This document shows, one piece after another, positions 9,923 to 18,781 of a stretch of 64,000 nucleotides of DNA. This stretch comes from Nostoc sp. 'Lobaria pulmonaria (5183) cyanobiont'. GTDB taxonomy: Bacteria; Cyanobacteriota; Cyanobacteriia; Cyanobacteriales; Nostocaceae. How positions within the stretch are numbered: the first letter of the stretch is position 1; the number at the start of each line of letters is the position of its first letter. The notes under the pieces are model-generated. The model ran no database searches and had not been told where the DNA came from. It was given only the letters and a program-made list of their open reading frames with translations. The position numbers and the translations under genes are program-made. Location: the NCBI RefSeq assembly GCF_002949795.1, contig NZ_CP026692.1:1795501-1859500 (forward strand), given 5' to 3'.

Positions 9923-10597
9923 ATGAATACAGGAAACACTGGTTTTACAGCAACTATTATAACCACTGCCATAACTACTGCCTTTGCCGTTGTAGCCGGA
10001 ATAGTTAATCACATTATGTCTGGCAACAGAGACCGAGAAAATCAGCAGACAACTGCATCGTTAAAATATACTGAGCAGCAGCTAGAAGAATTATATGGGC
10101 CGCTTGCTTTTCTGATCTGGGAAGGTAGACGTACCTATACAGATTTAGCAGAAAAGTTAAGAGAAATGCGCGGTCAAAAACGTATCTTAGAATCTATTCA
10201 AGTAGGAGAAAAAAATGGTTATACAATTTTCCCCTTCAAAAACGAAGCAGAAATTAAATTATGGATTTTTTGGATAGAAAAAGATGCTTTTCCCCGCCAT
10301 GAAAAAATTAAAGAGCTTTTGATGACAAAGACACACTTAATTGAAGGCGAAATACTACCAGAAAGTTATCTAAATTTTTTGAATTATCATAATTCTTGGA
10401 AAATGGAACATCTGCGGTGGCAAGAACAGCAAATTGAATATTTATGGAAATCAAAAGTTGACTTTCCATTCCAATTTGAAGATGATATTCTTAAAACTTT
10501 TAAAAACCTTAAACGTCAACAAGCAAGCTTTTTAAAAGTTAATCATGACTTACGCAAGAATACTGTTAAACTTGCGCAAAAATATCCAAAAACATGA
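9923..10597 (+). CDS. membrane-anchored protein of unknown function inside the urease cluster
   Basis: A 224-residue protein I do not recognise. It begins with one hydrophobic helix (about residues 8-30, TATIITTAITTAFAVVAGIV), followed by a soluble charged, mostly helical domain with ELYGPLAFLIWEGRRTYTDLAEKL. This looks like a single-pass anchor with a cytoplasmic domain. It lies between ureA and ureB, same strand, with gaps of about 120 bases on both sides. It is more AT-rich than the urease genes, so it looks like a later insertion. No link to urease activity is shown. Confidence 0.65.
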   Translation: MNTGNTGFTATIITTAITTAFAVVAGIVNHIMSGNRDRENQQTTASLKYTEQQLEELYGPLAFLIWEGRRTYTDLAEKLREMRGQKRILESIQVGEKNGYTIFPFKNEAEIKLWIFWIEKDAFPRHEKIKELLMTKTHLIEGEILPESYLNFLNYHNSWKMEHLRWQEQQIEYLWKSKVDFPFQFEDDILKTFKNLKRQQASFLKVNHDLRKNTVKLAQKYPKT

Positions 10598-10716
10598 ATT
10601 TATTGATCCGCCTTATCTGCGAAAAACTTTCGCCAACGCGGAGCGTCTTGTAGAGAAGATGCCAAGAATTCATAGAGTGTGTATAAGTCCTACTTAAATG
10701 AAATATTGGATTGAAC

Positions 10717-11031
10717 ATGATACCAGGAGAAATCATTACACTAGCAGGTGAAATTGAACTAAATGTTGGTCGTCAAACTGTAAAATTGCAAGTGTCAAAT
10801 ACAGGCGATCGCCCCATACAAGTTGGTTCCCACTATCACTTTTATGAAGTTAACAGCGCCTTAAACTTTGACAGAGAACAAGCGCGAGGAATGCGCCTCG
10901 ATATCCCCGCCGGAACCGCAGTTCGCTTTGAACCAGGCGACGAAAAAGAAATAACTCTAGTCCCCCTTGTTGGTACTCGCCAAGTCTACGGCTTCAACGC
11001 CAAAATTAACGGACACTTGCCACTAATCTAA
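10717..11031 (+). CDS. ureB: urease beta subunit
   Basis: A 104-residue UreB. Key segments are [61 protein letters not shown], and [14 protein letters not shown]. It is the structural beta subunit of urease. I place the start at ATG 10717; the TTG two codons upstream is less likely. The preceding gap contains a fragment GCCAACGCGGAGCGTC typical of Nostoc dispersed repeats. Confidence 0.97.
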   Translation: MIPGEIITLAGEIELNVGRQTVKLQVSNTGDRPIQVGSHYHFYEVNSALNFDREQARGMRLDIPAGTAVRFEPGDEKEITLVPLVGTRQVYGFNAKINGHLPLI

Positions 11032-11062
11032 AATAGACTCAGACATTCATTGAGGATTTTAT

Positions 11063-11731
11063 ATGTTATTAGCAGAACAGCGACGCATCAGCCATGATTT
11101 TAAAACTATATTGAAATCAATGGTGTGCCTTTTTAGAGAACCAACTAATCTAGAATATATTTATAATCTGGAAGATGAGTTGCGTTCCACTCAGGCGAGT
11201 TTATTAGCTGTTGAGTGGTTAAAAACTCAACCGGAAGTATCTCTGTTGATTCAAGAACGTTATATTGCACCATATCCTAATATTGAAGTATTGCTGCAAT
11301 ATCCTGAAGACTCATTAGGATATGCCTACGCATCTTATATTAAAAAATATGGTTTTGACCCCAGTTTTTATCGTCAAATGCAAGTAGAAGACGATGTAAG
11401 TTATGTGCTGTTGCGCAGCCGTCAAACTCACGACATTTGGCATGTAGTTACAGGTTTTAAGACTGATGGACTTGGAGAACTAGGTCTTAAAGCTTTTGAA
11501 TTATCCCAAACCCGCAGAAATTTAGCTGTTTTCTTAGTAGGAGGCGGGTTATTATCCATCCTCGTAAAATCGCCAGATGTTCTCCCTGATTTATTAGAAA
11601 AAATAGCTGTCGGCTACACAATGGGTTTAAAAGCAAAACCATTACTAGCGCAAAAGTGGGAAGAACATTGGGAGAAACCTTTATTAGAATGGAGAACTGA
11701 ATTAGGAATTGATTCAGATATTTTAAATTAA
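11063..11731 (+). CDS. COQ4-like protein inside the urease cluster
   Basis: A 222-residue protein of the COQ4 family, which in ubiquinone producers acts on the quinone ring. The metal-binding motif HDxxH-x11-E is intact: His123, Asp124, His127 and Glu139 ([10 protein letters not shown]). The C-terminal [24 protein letters not shown] also fits. Cyanobacteria make plastoquinone rather than ubiquinone, so the substrate here is unknown. The gene lies between ureB and ureC with gaps of 31 and 13 bases, so it is surely co-transcribed with ureC. Related proteins occur singly in other cyanobacteria; a role in urease maturation would be speculation. Confidence 0.75.
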   Translation: MLLAEQRRISHDFKTILKSMVCLFREPTNLEYIYNLEDELRSTQASLLAVEWLKTQPEVSLLIQERYIAPYPNIEVLLQYPEDSLGYAYASYIKKYGFDPSFYRQMQVEDDVSYVLLRSRQTHDIWHVVTGFKTDGLGELGLKAFELSQTRRNLAVFLVGGGLLSILVKSPDVLPDLLEKIAVGYTMGLKAKPLLAQKWEEHWEKPLLEWRTELGIDSDILN

Positions 11732-11744
11732 GAGGAATGAGATA

Positions 11745-13460
11745 ATGAGTTACAGAATGGATCGCCGCGCCTACATTGAAACTTATGGGCCGACAGTAGG
11801 CGATCGCATCCGACTTGCAGACACAGAATTATTTATTGAAGTTGAACAAGATTTCACTACCTACGGCGATGAAGTAAAATTCGGCGGCGGTAAAGTCATC
11901 CGAGACGGAATGGGACAATCCCCAATTTCTAACGCTGATGGTGCTGTAGATTTAGTAATTACTAATGCCTTAATTCTCGATTGGTGGGGTATTGTCAAAG
12001 CGGATGTTGGCATTAAAGATGGCAAGATTTTCAAAATTGGTAAAGCTGGAAATCCTTATATTCAAGACAACGTAGATATTATTATCGGCCCTGGAACCGA
12101 AGCCTTAGCAGGGGAAGGAATGATTCTCACTGCTGGGGGTATCGATGCCCATATTCATTTTATTTGTCCCCAACAGATTGAAGTGGCGATCGCTTCTGGT
12201 ATTACTACCATGATCGGCGGCGGTACTGGGCCAGCTACGGGTACAAATGCCACTACCTGCACCCCCGGCCCTTGGAATATTTACCGTATGTTGCAAGCTG
12301 CTGATGCTTTTCCCGTCAACTTAGGATTTTTGGGCAAAGGTAACGCTAGTCAACCCCAAGGACTTGTAGAACAAGTAGCCGCCGGTGCAATGGGATTAAA
12401 GCTGCATGAAGACTGGGGAACTACACCCGCAGCAATTGATACTTGTCTCAGCGTTGCCGATGATTATGATGTGCAAGTAGCGATTCATACTGATACCCTG
12501 AACGAAGCCGGATTTGTGGAAGATACGATCGCCGCTTTCAAGAATCGTGTCATCCACACCTACCACACCGAAGGCGCAGGCGGAGGACACGCACCAGATA
12601 TTATCAAAGTTTGCGGACAAGCTAATGTTCTGCCATCTTCTACCAACCCCACACGCCCTTACACCCTCAACACCTTAGACGAACACTTGGATATGTTGAT
12701 GGTATGCCATCATCTTGATCCTGCGATCGCCGAAGATGTCGCTTTTGCCGAATCTCGCATCCGTCGGGAAACCATTGCTGCCGAAGACATTTTGCACGAC
12801 TTAGGCGCATTTAGTATGATTTCTTCTGATTCCCAGGCAATGGGAAGGGTAGGCGAAGTGATAATTCGCACGTGGCAGACATCTCACAAAATGAAGGTGC
12901 AACGGGGAACTCTGAACCCGCAAGGAACACAGCAAAAAGCAGACAATTTTCGGGCAAAAAGGTATGTTGCTAAGTATACGATTAATCCGGCGATCGCTCA
13001 CGGAATTGCTCAATATGTGGGTTCAGTGGAAGAGGGAAAATTAGCAGATTTATGTTTGTGGCGTCCGGCATTTTTTGGCGTGAAACCAGAGATAGTGATT
13101 AAAGGCGGGATGATTGCATGGTCGCAAATGGGCGATGCTAACGCCAGTATTCCCACACCGCAACCAGTGTATATGCGACCGATGTTTGGTAGTTTTGCAG
13201 GGGCACGTCATGCTACATCATTAACTTTTGTTTCCCAAGCAGCTTTAGAGAAAGAAATTCCCAGCCAATTAGGTTTACAAAAGCCAGCAGTTGCAGTTTC
13301 TGGGACACGCCAATTGAGTAAGCGGGATATGAAGCTGAATGATGCACTACCCTACATTGAAGTTGATCCAGAAACATACCAAGTCAGGGCCAATGGTGAG
13401 TTGCTGATTTGTGAACCTGCGACAGTTTTACCAATGGCGCAGAGGTACTTTTTGTTTTAA
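11745..13460 (+). CDS. ureC: urease alpha subunit
   Basis: The 571-residue catalytic subunit, of normal length. Nickel ligands and active-site residues are visible: His pair in [11 protein letters not shown], the carbamylated Lys in GLKLHEDWG, His in HTDTLNE and [15 protein letters not shown], the flap CHHLDP, and Asp in [13 protein letters not shown]-terminal [16 protein letters not shown] is diagnostic. The frame is intact, so the enzyme should work if UreEFG are encoded elsewhere. The start follows GAGGAATGAGATA. Confidence 0.99.
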   Translation: MSYRMDRRAYIETYGPTVGDRIRLADTELFIEVEQDFTTYGDEVKFGGGKVIRDGMGQSPISNADGAVDLVITNALILDWWGIVKADVGIKDGKIFKIGKAGNPYIQDNVDIIIGPGTEALAGEGMILTAGGIDAHIHFICPQQIEVAIASGITTMIGGGTGPATGTNATTCTPGPWNIYRMLQAADAFPVNLGFLGKGNASQPQGLVEQVAAGAMGLKLHEDWGTTPAAIDTCLSVADDYDVQVAIHTDTLNEAGFVEDTIAAFKNRVIHTYHTEGAGGGHAPDIIKVCGQANVLPSSTNPTRPYTLNTLDEHLDMLMVCHHLDPAIAEDVAFAESRIRRETIAAEDILHDLGAFSMISSDSQAMGRVGEVIIRTWQTSHKMKVQRGTLNPQGTQQKADNFRAKRYVAKYTINPAIAHGIAQYVGSVEEGKLADLCLWRPAFFGVKPEIVIKGGMIAWSQMGDANASIPTPQPVYMRPMFGSFAGARHATSLTFVSQAALEKEIPSQLGLQKPAVAVSGTRQLSKRDMKLNDALPYIEVDPETYQVRANGELLICEPATVLPMAQRYFLF

Positions 13461-13573
13461 TTCATGACCGAGCAACTTATCGCTTTTAAGGATAAGAGTA
13501 ATATTGCCCTCATAAATTTTTTGTTTTAGAGTTACGATTAAATAGTTAAACGCTGCATCTGATGTAGAAAATT

Positions 13574-13783
13574 ATGCTACCTTTTAAGAAAAAAATAGTG
13601 ACTGATGAAGCGATGCGTCCGGTAGCGGTGTTGATTGATTATCACGACTGGCAGCAAATTGAGAAGATATTAGAAGCTCATCAATCACAACAAAAACAAG
13701 AGTTTAATTTAAACCAGTATGCGGGTGTAATTCAACTAACTCAAGACCCTTTGGAATATCAGCAGCAAATTAGGGATGAGTAG
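13574..13783 (+). CDS. antitoxin of a PIN-toxin pair
   Basis: A 69-residue protein. The first half (VTDEAMRPVAVLIDYHDWQQIEKIL) matches the Phd/YefM-like DNA-binding segment of antitoxins, where RPVAVLIDYxxWQ is a usual pattern, and the C-terminal tail (NQYAGVIQLTQDPLEYQQQ) would wrap the toxin. Its stop overlaps the toxin start by one base, as in many vapBC-type pairs. Confidence 0.75.
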   Translation: MLPFKKKIVTDEAMRPVAVLIDYHDWQQIEKILEAHQSQQKQEFNLNQYAGVIQLTQDPLEYQQQIRDE

Positions 13784-14154
13784 TGTTGACACAACCTTCG
13801 ATTTTTTTAGATACAAATATAGTCTTGTATTTTTTGGGTGGCCGCTTGATAAATCCACTACCATCAGGAGAATATTTTATTTCAGTGATTACTGAGATTG
13901 AATTACTCTCTTATCCGAGTCTCAGTTTAGAAGAAGAAACACAAATTATTGATTTTTTAAATAAAATTACAATTATTGGTATTGATAGTAATATTAAAAA
14001 TTTAACAATTGCATTTCGCAAACAATATAAACTCAGGCTTCCTGACGCAATAATTGCAGCAACTGCAAAATCTCTAAATGCAACATTGTTTACGAATGAT
14101 GTAAGATTGGTTAATTTAACAGAAGTTAACACTCAGTCAGTGCAAATTGTGTAA
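13783..14154 (+). CDS. VapC-type PIN-domain ribonuclease toxin
   Basis: A 123-residue PIN-domain protein. The acidic centre is visible: Asp10 in FLDTNIVLYFL, Glu in TEIELLSYP, Asp in LPDAIIAATA, and the LFTNDVRL motif near the end. Such proteins cleave RNA and are held inactive by the upstream antitoxin. The start is GTG 13783, overlapping the antitoxin stop (TAGTG); TTG 13786 is the alternative. The pair is a solitary cassette between ureC and the NACHT gene. Confidence 0.85.
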   Translation: MLTQPSIFLDTNIVLYFLGGRLINPLPSGEYFISVITEIELLSYPSLSLEEETQIIDFLNKITIIGIDSNIKNLTIAFRKQYKLRLPDAIIAATAKSLNATLFTNDVRLVNLTEVNTQSVQIV

Positions 14155-14318
14155 TGGGTGCGATCGCTATTCCTTCAACAGCAGAATTTCAGCAAGTTTT
14201 AGATAATCTCACGTCTGGAGAATGAGCGATCGCCTGCTTTGCGCTGAGGATGTATGCCTTATTTCTCCTGATCGCACACCTACTCTTACTCACCATATAA
14301 AAATCTCTTTATTTTTCC

Positions 14319-14350
14319 AAATTTTAATTTTTAATTTTTAATTTTTAATT
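14319..14350. repeat. heptanucleotide short tandem repeat (AATTTTT)n
   Basis: About four units of AATTTTT. The NACHT gene ends within it: its last codons and stop (ELKIKN-stop) are written by the repeat. The same heptamer, on the other strand, follows the VOC gene at 54066-54103. Short tandem heptamers of this kind are known from heterocystous cyanobacteria. Confidence 0.8.
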
Positions 14351-16658
14351 CACTTATTGGTAACAGCAAACTATTTTCAATTTCCTGCCTGACTTCACAG
14401 CTAACATAACAATCGCTCTCTAGACAATCCATCAGCAGTACATTTGCATCGTAATACTGCAATAATAATTCCTGTTGTGCCTCGCTGAACTGCCAGTCAT
14501 GACCAATATTACGATAATTAGAAACTACAAGCTTTATTTGTTTACACCAATTATCTCTATTTTCTTTCCACCATTTCTGAAATGTTTCTTTGTTCTGATT
14601 ATGATTTGGCAACTCATTCTTAAGTTGGTTAATTACTATAATTAATTCCATTTTATTTTCATAATAAAGTATTTCATTAATATCAGAAAAAATCCTCTGA
14701 TTAGGAGAAAAATAAGCATAATTTTCATATGCAATTAAATCGTAGTAAGCCTTATCAAGACCACTAGAGTTTTCATAAATCAAGTAATGGTTATGAATCC
14801 CAATTATTCCAAAATAATCAGCTAATTCAATATGTTCATCATTCTCTAAAAAATCAAAGTTATAAATAAACTCTAAGCATAGATAAAAAATTCGGATAAC
14901 CACTAATTCATCGTGACACACAACAGACAGAGATTTTTTGTGAAGCCATATTAAAAACTGTTGCAGTTTCTCATCTTTAGCCAGTAAGTTATCAATTTCT
15001 CGCTTCATCAAGAATACCAATTTATCAGCATTTCGCATCATACCAGCGGTAAGCAAAAACACTTCTCTCCAGCGTTTTTCAGTGATATGAGCCGCTAAAT
15101 TTTCCCAAGCAGAATTAGCAACAATCTCCCTAGCAGTAAAATATTCTTGAAACGTTAGATGTGAAAAGGAATAGATACCCTTTGCCCGTTCTACTAGTAG
15201 CCCATGTTGTGCTTCAATCGCCTTCAAAACAGCTTCGCTGTCTAGTTCCAATTCTTTTAGCTCAGTACGAGCATCACGTAAGTTACGAATGAAGTCAGCA
15301 ATGTATGCTTCAACCGTTTTTTGCTTAAAGAAATAGTCTTTCTGCTCAAAGCTAGTAAGGGCAATTTGACTCAGCAAATCTTCCTTACGGTGCAGCGATA
15401 GGTTTTTATAAACTTGATCGCGCTCAATGTTGCGTTTGGCATCCCATTTTTTTAGCAATACATCCAAGCCTTCTTTATAAAGCTCAGAACGATTTGCTGG
15501 AAAATCTGCGCTTTCCCCAAATACCAAACACAGCAGCGTTAACAATAGTGGATTGGTTGCTAATTCTTGAATTGGTTCGTTATCTTGCAGCTTGTGGATG
15601 AATCTTTCAGCTTTTACGGGGTCGCTTAACCGAAACCAGTTTTCGGCAAAAATGGCGATTTGCTTTTGGTCAAAATCTGCCATTTCCACCTCAGTGAATC
15701 GTTCAAAGGTGTATTCTTTGGCAGCAATTCGACAGGGAATCATGAACTGATTAGTATGAAACTGCTCAGAAAGATTCAGAATTTGCCGTAAGACACGCTT
15801 CGTATCCTCTTCACGAACTTCATCCAAGCCATCCAGTAACACTAATACCTTACCTTGTTTCAATAGTTGATCTGCTTTAACGCTGGCATTATTCACTGCA
15901 CAACTTGATAATTGTTGAGCAATATATTTCAATACATTTGGCTCTTTGGGCGCTTCTGCAAAGTCCTTGAGGGTGATGAATAAGGGAACTCGGTTTGTCA
16001 AATACTGCCCCTCAATGCACTGCATCGCCAAATACTTCAAAAATGTGGTCTTACCTGCTCCGGGTTTTCCTAAAACCATTAGCTTACTGTAGCGTTGCAC
16101 CACTTCTAGTCCCGATACTCGCTTCTCTGTTACTCGGCTGAGTCCAAAGTGATCAAAGTGTTCTGGATCGCAGTTTTGCAACAGTTCAGAGATATCCAGT
16201 CGCCTGCGTCCTGTGATTTTCTCCAGAATGTTGACGTTGGTATAGATGCCTCGCTCTCCAGTTAATTCAATTGGCTGGGGCATATCCAGCACCCGCATAG
16301 TTCCACACTTTTCTTTAATGCTGGATTTGACCTTCTCGCGGATTTCTTGAACTAGGGCATCAACGTCATCCTCTGCAATATCGGCAGTTGAGTTATCCGA
16401 AGGTTTATGCTGCAAATATCGCTTTTCGAGATATTCCCGCAAGCGGGTTTCTTTCACAGGCCCATTACCACTAATACAGAACTTCTTGTAAATCCCCGTT
16501 AAACAACTACTGAGATTGCTATTAGAGATGTTGAACGTTTGTGTAGCTTGAACTCGACTCTTGCCATTAGCAAAGATTTCCAAAAAGACCGCCTTTTCTC
16601 GGTTTGACAATTCGCTGTATTGCTCTAGTTGTGTCAAGAAGTCTGTTGGTAACGACAT
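14331..16658 (-). CDS. NACHT-domain NTPase (bacterial NLR-like)
   Basis: A 775-residue STAND-type protein. Residues 1-65 look like a helix-turn-helix region (LSNREKAVFLEIFANGKSRVQAT). A linker follows, then a NACHT module with Walker A GKPGAGKTT (197-205), Walker B LLDGLDE (274-280), an Arg-containing sensor region (MIPCRIAAKEYTFERF) and NPLLLTLLCLVF. The segment FSHLTFQEYFTAREI (about residues 500-515) is the usual NACHT landmark. The C-terminal ~230 residues are a helical sensor-like region without obvious repeats. Bacterial NACHT proteins include anti-phage defence factors, so defence is plausible but unproven. No separate nuclease or protease effector is seen. It starts at ATG 16658 and ends inside a heptamer repeat. 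Confidence 0.85.
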   Translation of the reverse strand: MSLPTDFLTQLEQYSELSNREKAVFLEIFANGKSRVQATQTFNISNSNLSSCLTGIYKKFCISGNGPVKETRLREYLEKRYLQHKPSDNSTADIAEDDVDALVQEIREKVKSSIKEKCGTMRVLDMPQPIELTGERGIYTNVNILEKITGRRRLDISELLQNCDPEHFDHFGLSRVTEKRVSGLEVVQRYSKLMVLGKPGAGKTTFLKYLAMQCIEGQYLTNRVPLFITLKDFAEAPKEPNVLKYIAQQLSSCAVNNASVKADQLLKQGKVLVLLDGLDEVREEDTKRVLRQILNLSEQFHTNQFMIPCRIAAKEYTFERFTEVEMADFDQKQIAIFAENWFRLSDPVKAERFIHKLQDNEPIQELATNPLLLTLLCLVFGESADFPANRSELYKEGLDVLLKKWDAKRNIERDQVYKNLSLHRKEDLLSQIALTSFEQKDYFFKQKTVEAYIADFIRNLRDARTELKELELDSEAVLKAIEAQHGLLVERAKGIYSFSHLTFQEYFTAREIVANSAWENLAAHITEKRWREVFLLTAGMMRNADKLVFLMKREIDNLLAKDEKLQQFLIWLHKKSLSVVCHDELVVIRIFYLCLEFIYNFDFLENDEHIELADYFGIIGIHNHYLIYENSSGLDKAYYDLIAYENYAYFSPNQRIFSDINEILYYENKMELIIVINQLKNELPNHNQNKETFQKWWKENRDNWCKQIKLVVSNYRNIGHDWQFSEAQQELLLQYYDANVLLMDCLESDCYVSCEVRQEIENSLLLPISELKIKN

Positions 16659-16730
16659 ATACCTAATGTGAAATCGCCTTAAAGTTCAGTCTAGCTTGCG
16701 TTTCCAGAGATTGGCGGCTAGTAAAGATAT

Positions 16731-16764
16731 GTCAAGACAAGTCAATTTAAGTCACTACAAGTCA
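16731..16764. promoter_or_regulatory. four GTCA boxes at exact 10-bp spacing
   Basis: GTCA occurs at 16731, 16741, 16751 and 16761, each 10 bases apart; the last three are AAGTCA. One helical turn spacing on the same face suggests cooperative binding of a regulator. The array lies in the 173-base gap between the divergent NACHT gene (start 16658) and the small ORF at 16832, so it could control either or both. The binding protein is unknown. Confidence 0.55.
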
Positions 16765-16831
16765 AATAAATAACTACAAAACAAAATTGCGACATTGAAC
16801 TCAGTCAAGCAACTGAGGCGATCGCAACGCA

Positions 16832-17062
16832 ATGCTAGAAACACTAATCTCCCTAGTTATCAACAAGTCTATTGAAGTCATCCTAAAACTACTACTGGAA
16901 AAAGTCTGGGTATGGCTGTTGACGGATAAAAGCTTCCAACGCCTTAACCACTTTCTGAAAATGCAGATTTTTGTACTCTATCTGGATTGGATTTTGCTCA
17001 AAACATCTCTAAAATCTCTGCCAGAGCTAGCAAAAGAGAGCAATTCAGACACAAGTGGCTAG
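16832..17062 (+). CDS. small hydrophobic protein divergent from the NACHT gene
   Basis: A 76-residue frame with a hydrophobic, helix-prone first 60 residues (MLETLISLVINKSIEVILKL, VWVWLL, MQIFVLYLDWILL) and a polar Ser/Asp tail. I do not recognise it. The opening resembles the N-terminal segment of some cyanobacterial NACHT-associated proteins, so it may be the remnant of a larger gene or a small membrane-active partner. There is no good ribosome binding site; GAGG lies about 15 bases upstream. Expression is uncertain. Confidence 0.4.
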   Translation: MLETLISLVINKSIEVILKLLLEKVWVWLLTDKSFQRLNHFLKMQIFVLYLDWILLKTSLKSLPELAKESNSDTSG

Positions 17063-17445
17063 TTATGAAGGAGGCAACGGTTTCCTCTATGCTCTAATTT
17101 TGAAAACAAATTGTGCAGAATGCTGAACAGAACCTATCCTAAATACGGCAAAGTTCGCTCTACCATAAGAAGTATGTTGTCCTAAGTAACTCAGAAGGCA
17201 CTCTTAACTCTTGGGCGATCGCCTACGCAATTATATCTCTAGTTCCCCACCGAAACCGATACATCAAAGACTATATAAGTCATTCCACCATCTGCTGTAT
17301 CCAAAGCTAAAATTTTACCAGCCATAATTTAATAGTAAAAAATACTTCTTAGGTAGGGAGGCTTACTAAAAAACTTGGTAGACAAATTGTTACAAATACA
17401 GCTAGTCTTACAAAAATTTACTTTTACCCCATACCTTGCATCTAT
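17063..17445. other. intergenic region with one tiny possible ORF
   Basis: AT-rich DNA with one HIP1 site near 17214. On the minus strand a 28-codon frame (17325 to 17239, MAGKILALDTADGGMTYIVF) reads like protein, but it has no clear ribosome binding site or known relative. I list it here rather than as a gene. Confidence 0.3.
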
Positions 17446-18591
17446 ATGACTTCGCAATCTTCTCGTTCTGGCAAAATTTTGGTTGTTGATGACTCTCCTG
17501 ATAATGTGTTTTTGATCAAAACTATTTTGGAGGAAGAAGGTTACACGGTTAGCACCGCAGAAAATGGAATTTCGGCTTTGGCAGAATTGAAAGCTTCTCC
17601 TTGTGACTTGGTATTACTGGATCTGATGATGCCAGATATGGATGGGTACGAAGTCACTAAATACATTCGGAAAGAGATGAAATTGCCGCAATACATCCCC
17701 ATATTGCTGATCACTGCCCACGATGCGCCCAACGTCGCCCACGGATTAGACTTGGGTGCTGATGATTTTATCCGCAAACCTGTAACAGTTGATGAATTGC
17801 TGGCACGAGTGCGATCGCTCCTGCGTTTGAAGCATAGTATGGATGAACGTGATGAAATTGCCCGTCAGCGAGAAGATTTTGTCTCCCGCCTCACCCACGA
17901 CTTACGTACTCCCTTAGTAGCCGCCGATCGTATGTTGATGCTATTTCAGCAAGGTGCATTGGGAACATTATCAACGCAAATGCAGGAAGTAATCGCCATC
18001 ATGGCCCGTAGCAATATCAATCTGCTTTCTATGGTGAATACTTTATTGGAAGTTTATCGTTTTGAAGCGGGTCGCAAAAGTTTAGCGTTTCAACCGGTTA
18101 ATCTGGGTCAGTTGCTAGATGAAGTGACTGGAGAATTGTCACCCTTAGCTCAAGATAAAACACTGTCCCTAAATTTGGATGTTACTGAAGAGTCAATCAC
18201 AAACACAGTGATGGGCGATCGCTTGGAACTGCATCGTCTATTTACCAACCTTATAGGCAATGCGATCAAATTTACCGAAGCTGGATCTATTACTATTCGT
18301 TTTACTTCTCAACACCAGTTCAACAAAAGTAATCAATCTCAGTTCTCTGAAAAATCCAATTCCGTTGACCACATTAGAATTGAGATAGCGGATACCGGCC
18401 CAGGTATTCCTCCTGAAGAACAAGCCACCATCTTTGAACGATTTCGCCAAGGCAGTCATAAGAGTTCTGGTAGTGGCTTAGGACTGTATCTTGCTCGTCG
18501 AATTGTCGAAGCACATCAAGGCATTATTCTGCTTAATTCTGAGTTGGGCAAAGGTAGTGTATTTATTGTGCTTTTACCCACTAAAACATGA
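17446..18591 (+). CDS. receiver-histidine kinase hybrid
   Basis: A 381-residue soluble protein. An N-terminal receiver (about 10-127, phospho-acceptor Asp59 in LLDLMMPDMDGYE, Lys111 in RKP) is followed by a HisKA dimerisation helix with His151 in RLTHDLRTPL, then an HATPase domain (N-box HRLFTNLIGNAIKFT, G1 IADTGPGIP, F-box ERFRQ, G2 GSGLGLYLARRI). There are no membrane segments, so it is likely an intermediate kinase whose activity is gated by phosphorylation of its own receiver. It stands alone; its partner kinase and regulator are not adjacent. Confidence 0.92.
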   Translation: MTSQSSRSGKILVVDDSPDNVFLIKTILEEEGYTVSTAENGISALAELKASPCDLVLLDLMMPDMDGYEVTKYIRKEMKLPQYIPILLITAHDAPNVAHGLDLGADDFIRKPVTVDELLARVRSLLRLKHSMDERDEIARQREDFVSRLTHDLRTPLVAADRMLMLFQQGALGTLSTQMQEVIAIMARSNINLLSMVNTLLEVYRFEAGRKSLAFQPVNLGQLLDEVTGELSPLAQDKTLSLNLDVTEESITNTVMGDRLELHRLFTNLIGNAIKFTEAGSITIRFTSQHQFNKSNQSQFSEKSNSVDHIRIEIADTGPGIPPEEQATIFERFRQGSHKSSGSGLGLYLARRIVEAHQGIILLNSELGKGSVFIVLLPTKT

Positions 18592-18781
18592 GAAAATTAG
18601 TAATTATAAATTAGGAATTGTAGAGTTTTTTTTCCTGGCAATTCATGATTTATAACCTTACTAATATCTACCGATAATTTAAACTAAAAAATTCAATTGG
18701 AAAATCAAACGCTAAGAATTTACAAATCAAATATGTTGAGATAATCCATTAGCATTAAATACTTTTTGATAGGACAAAACA

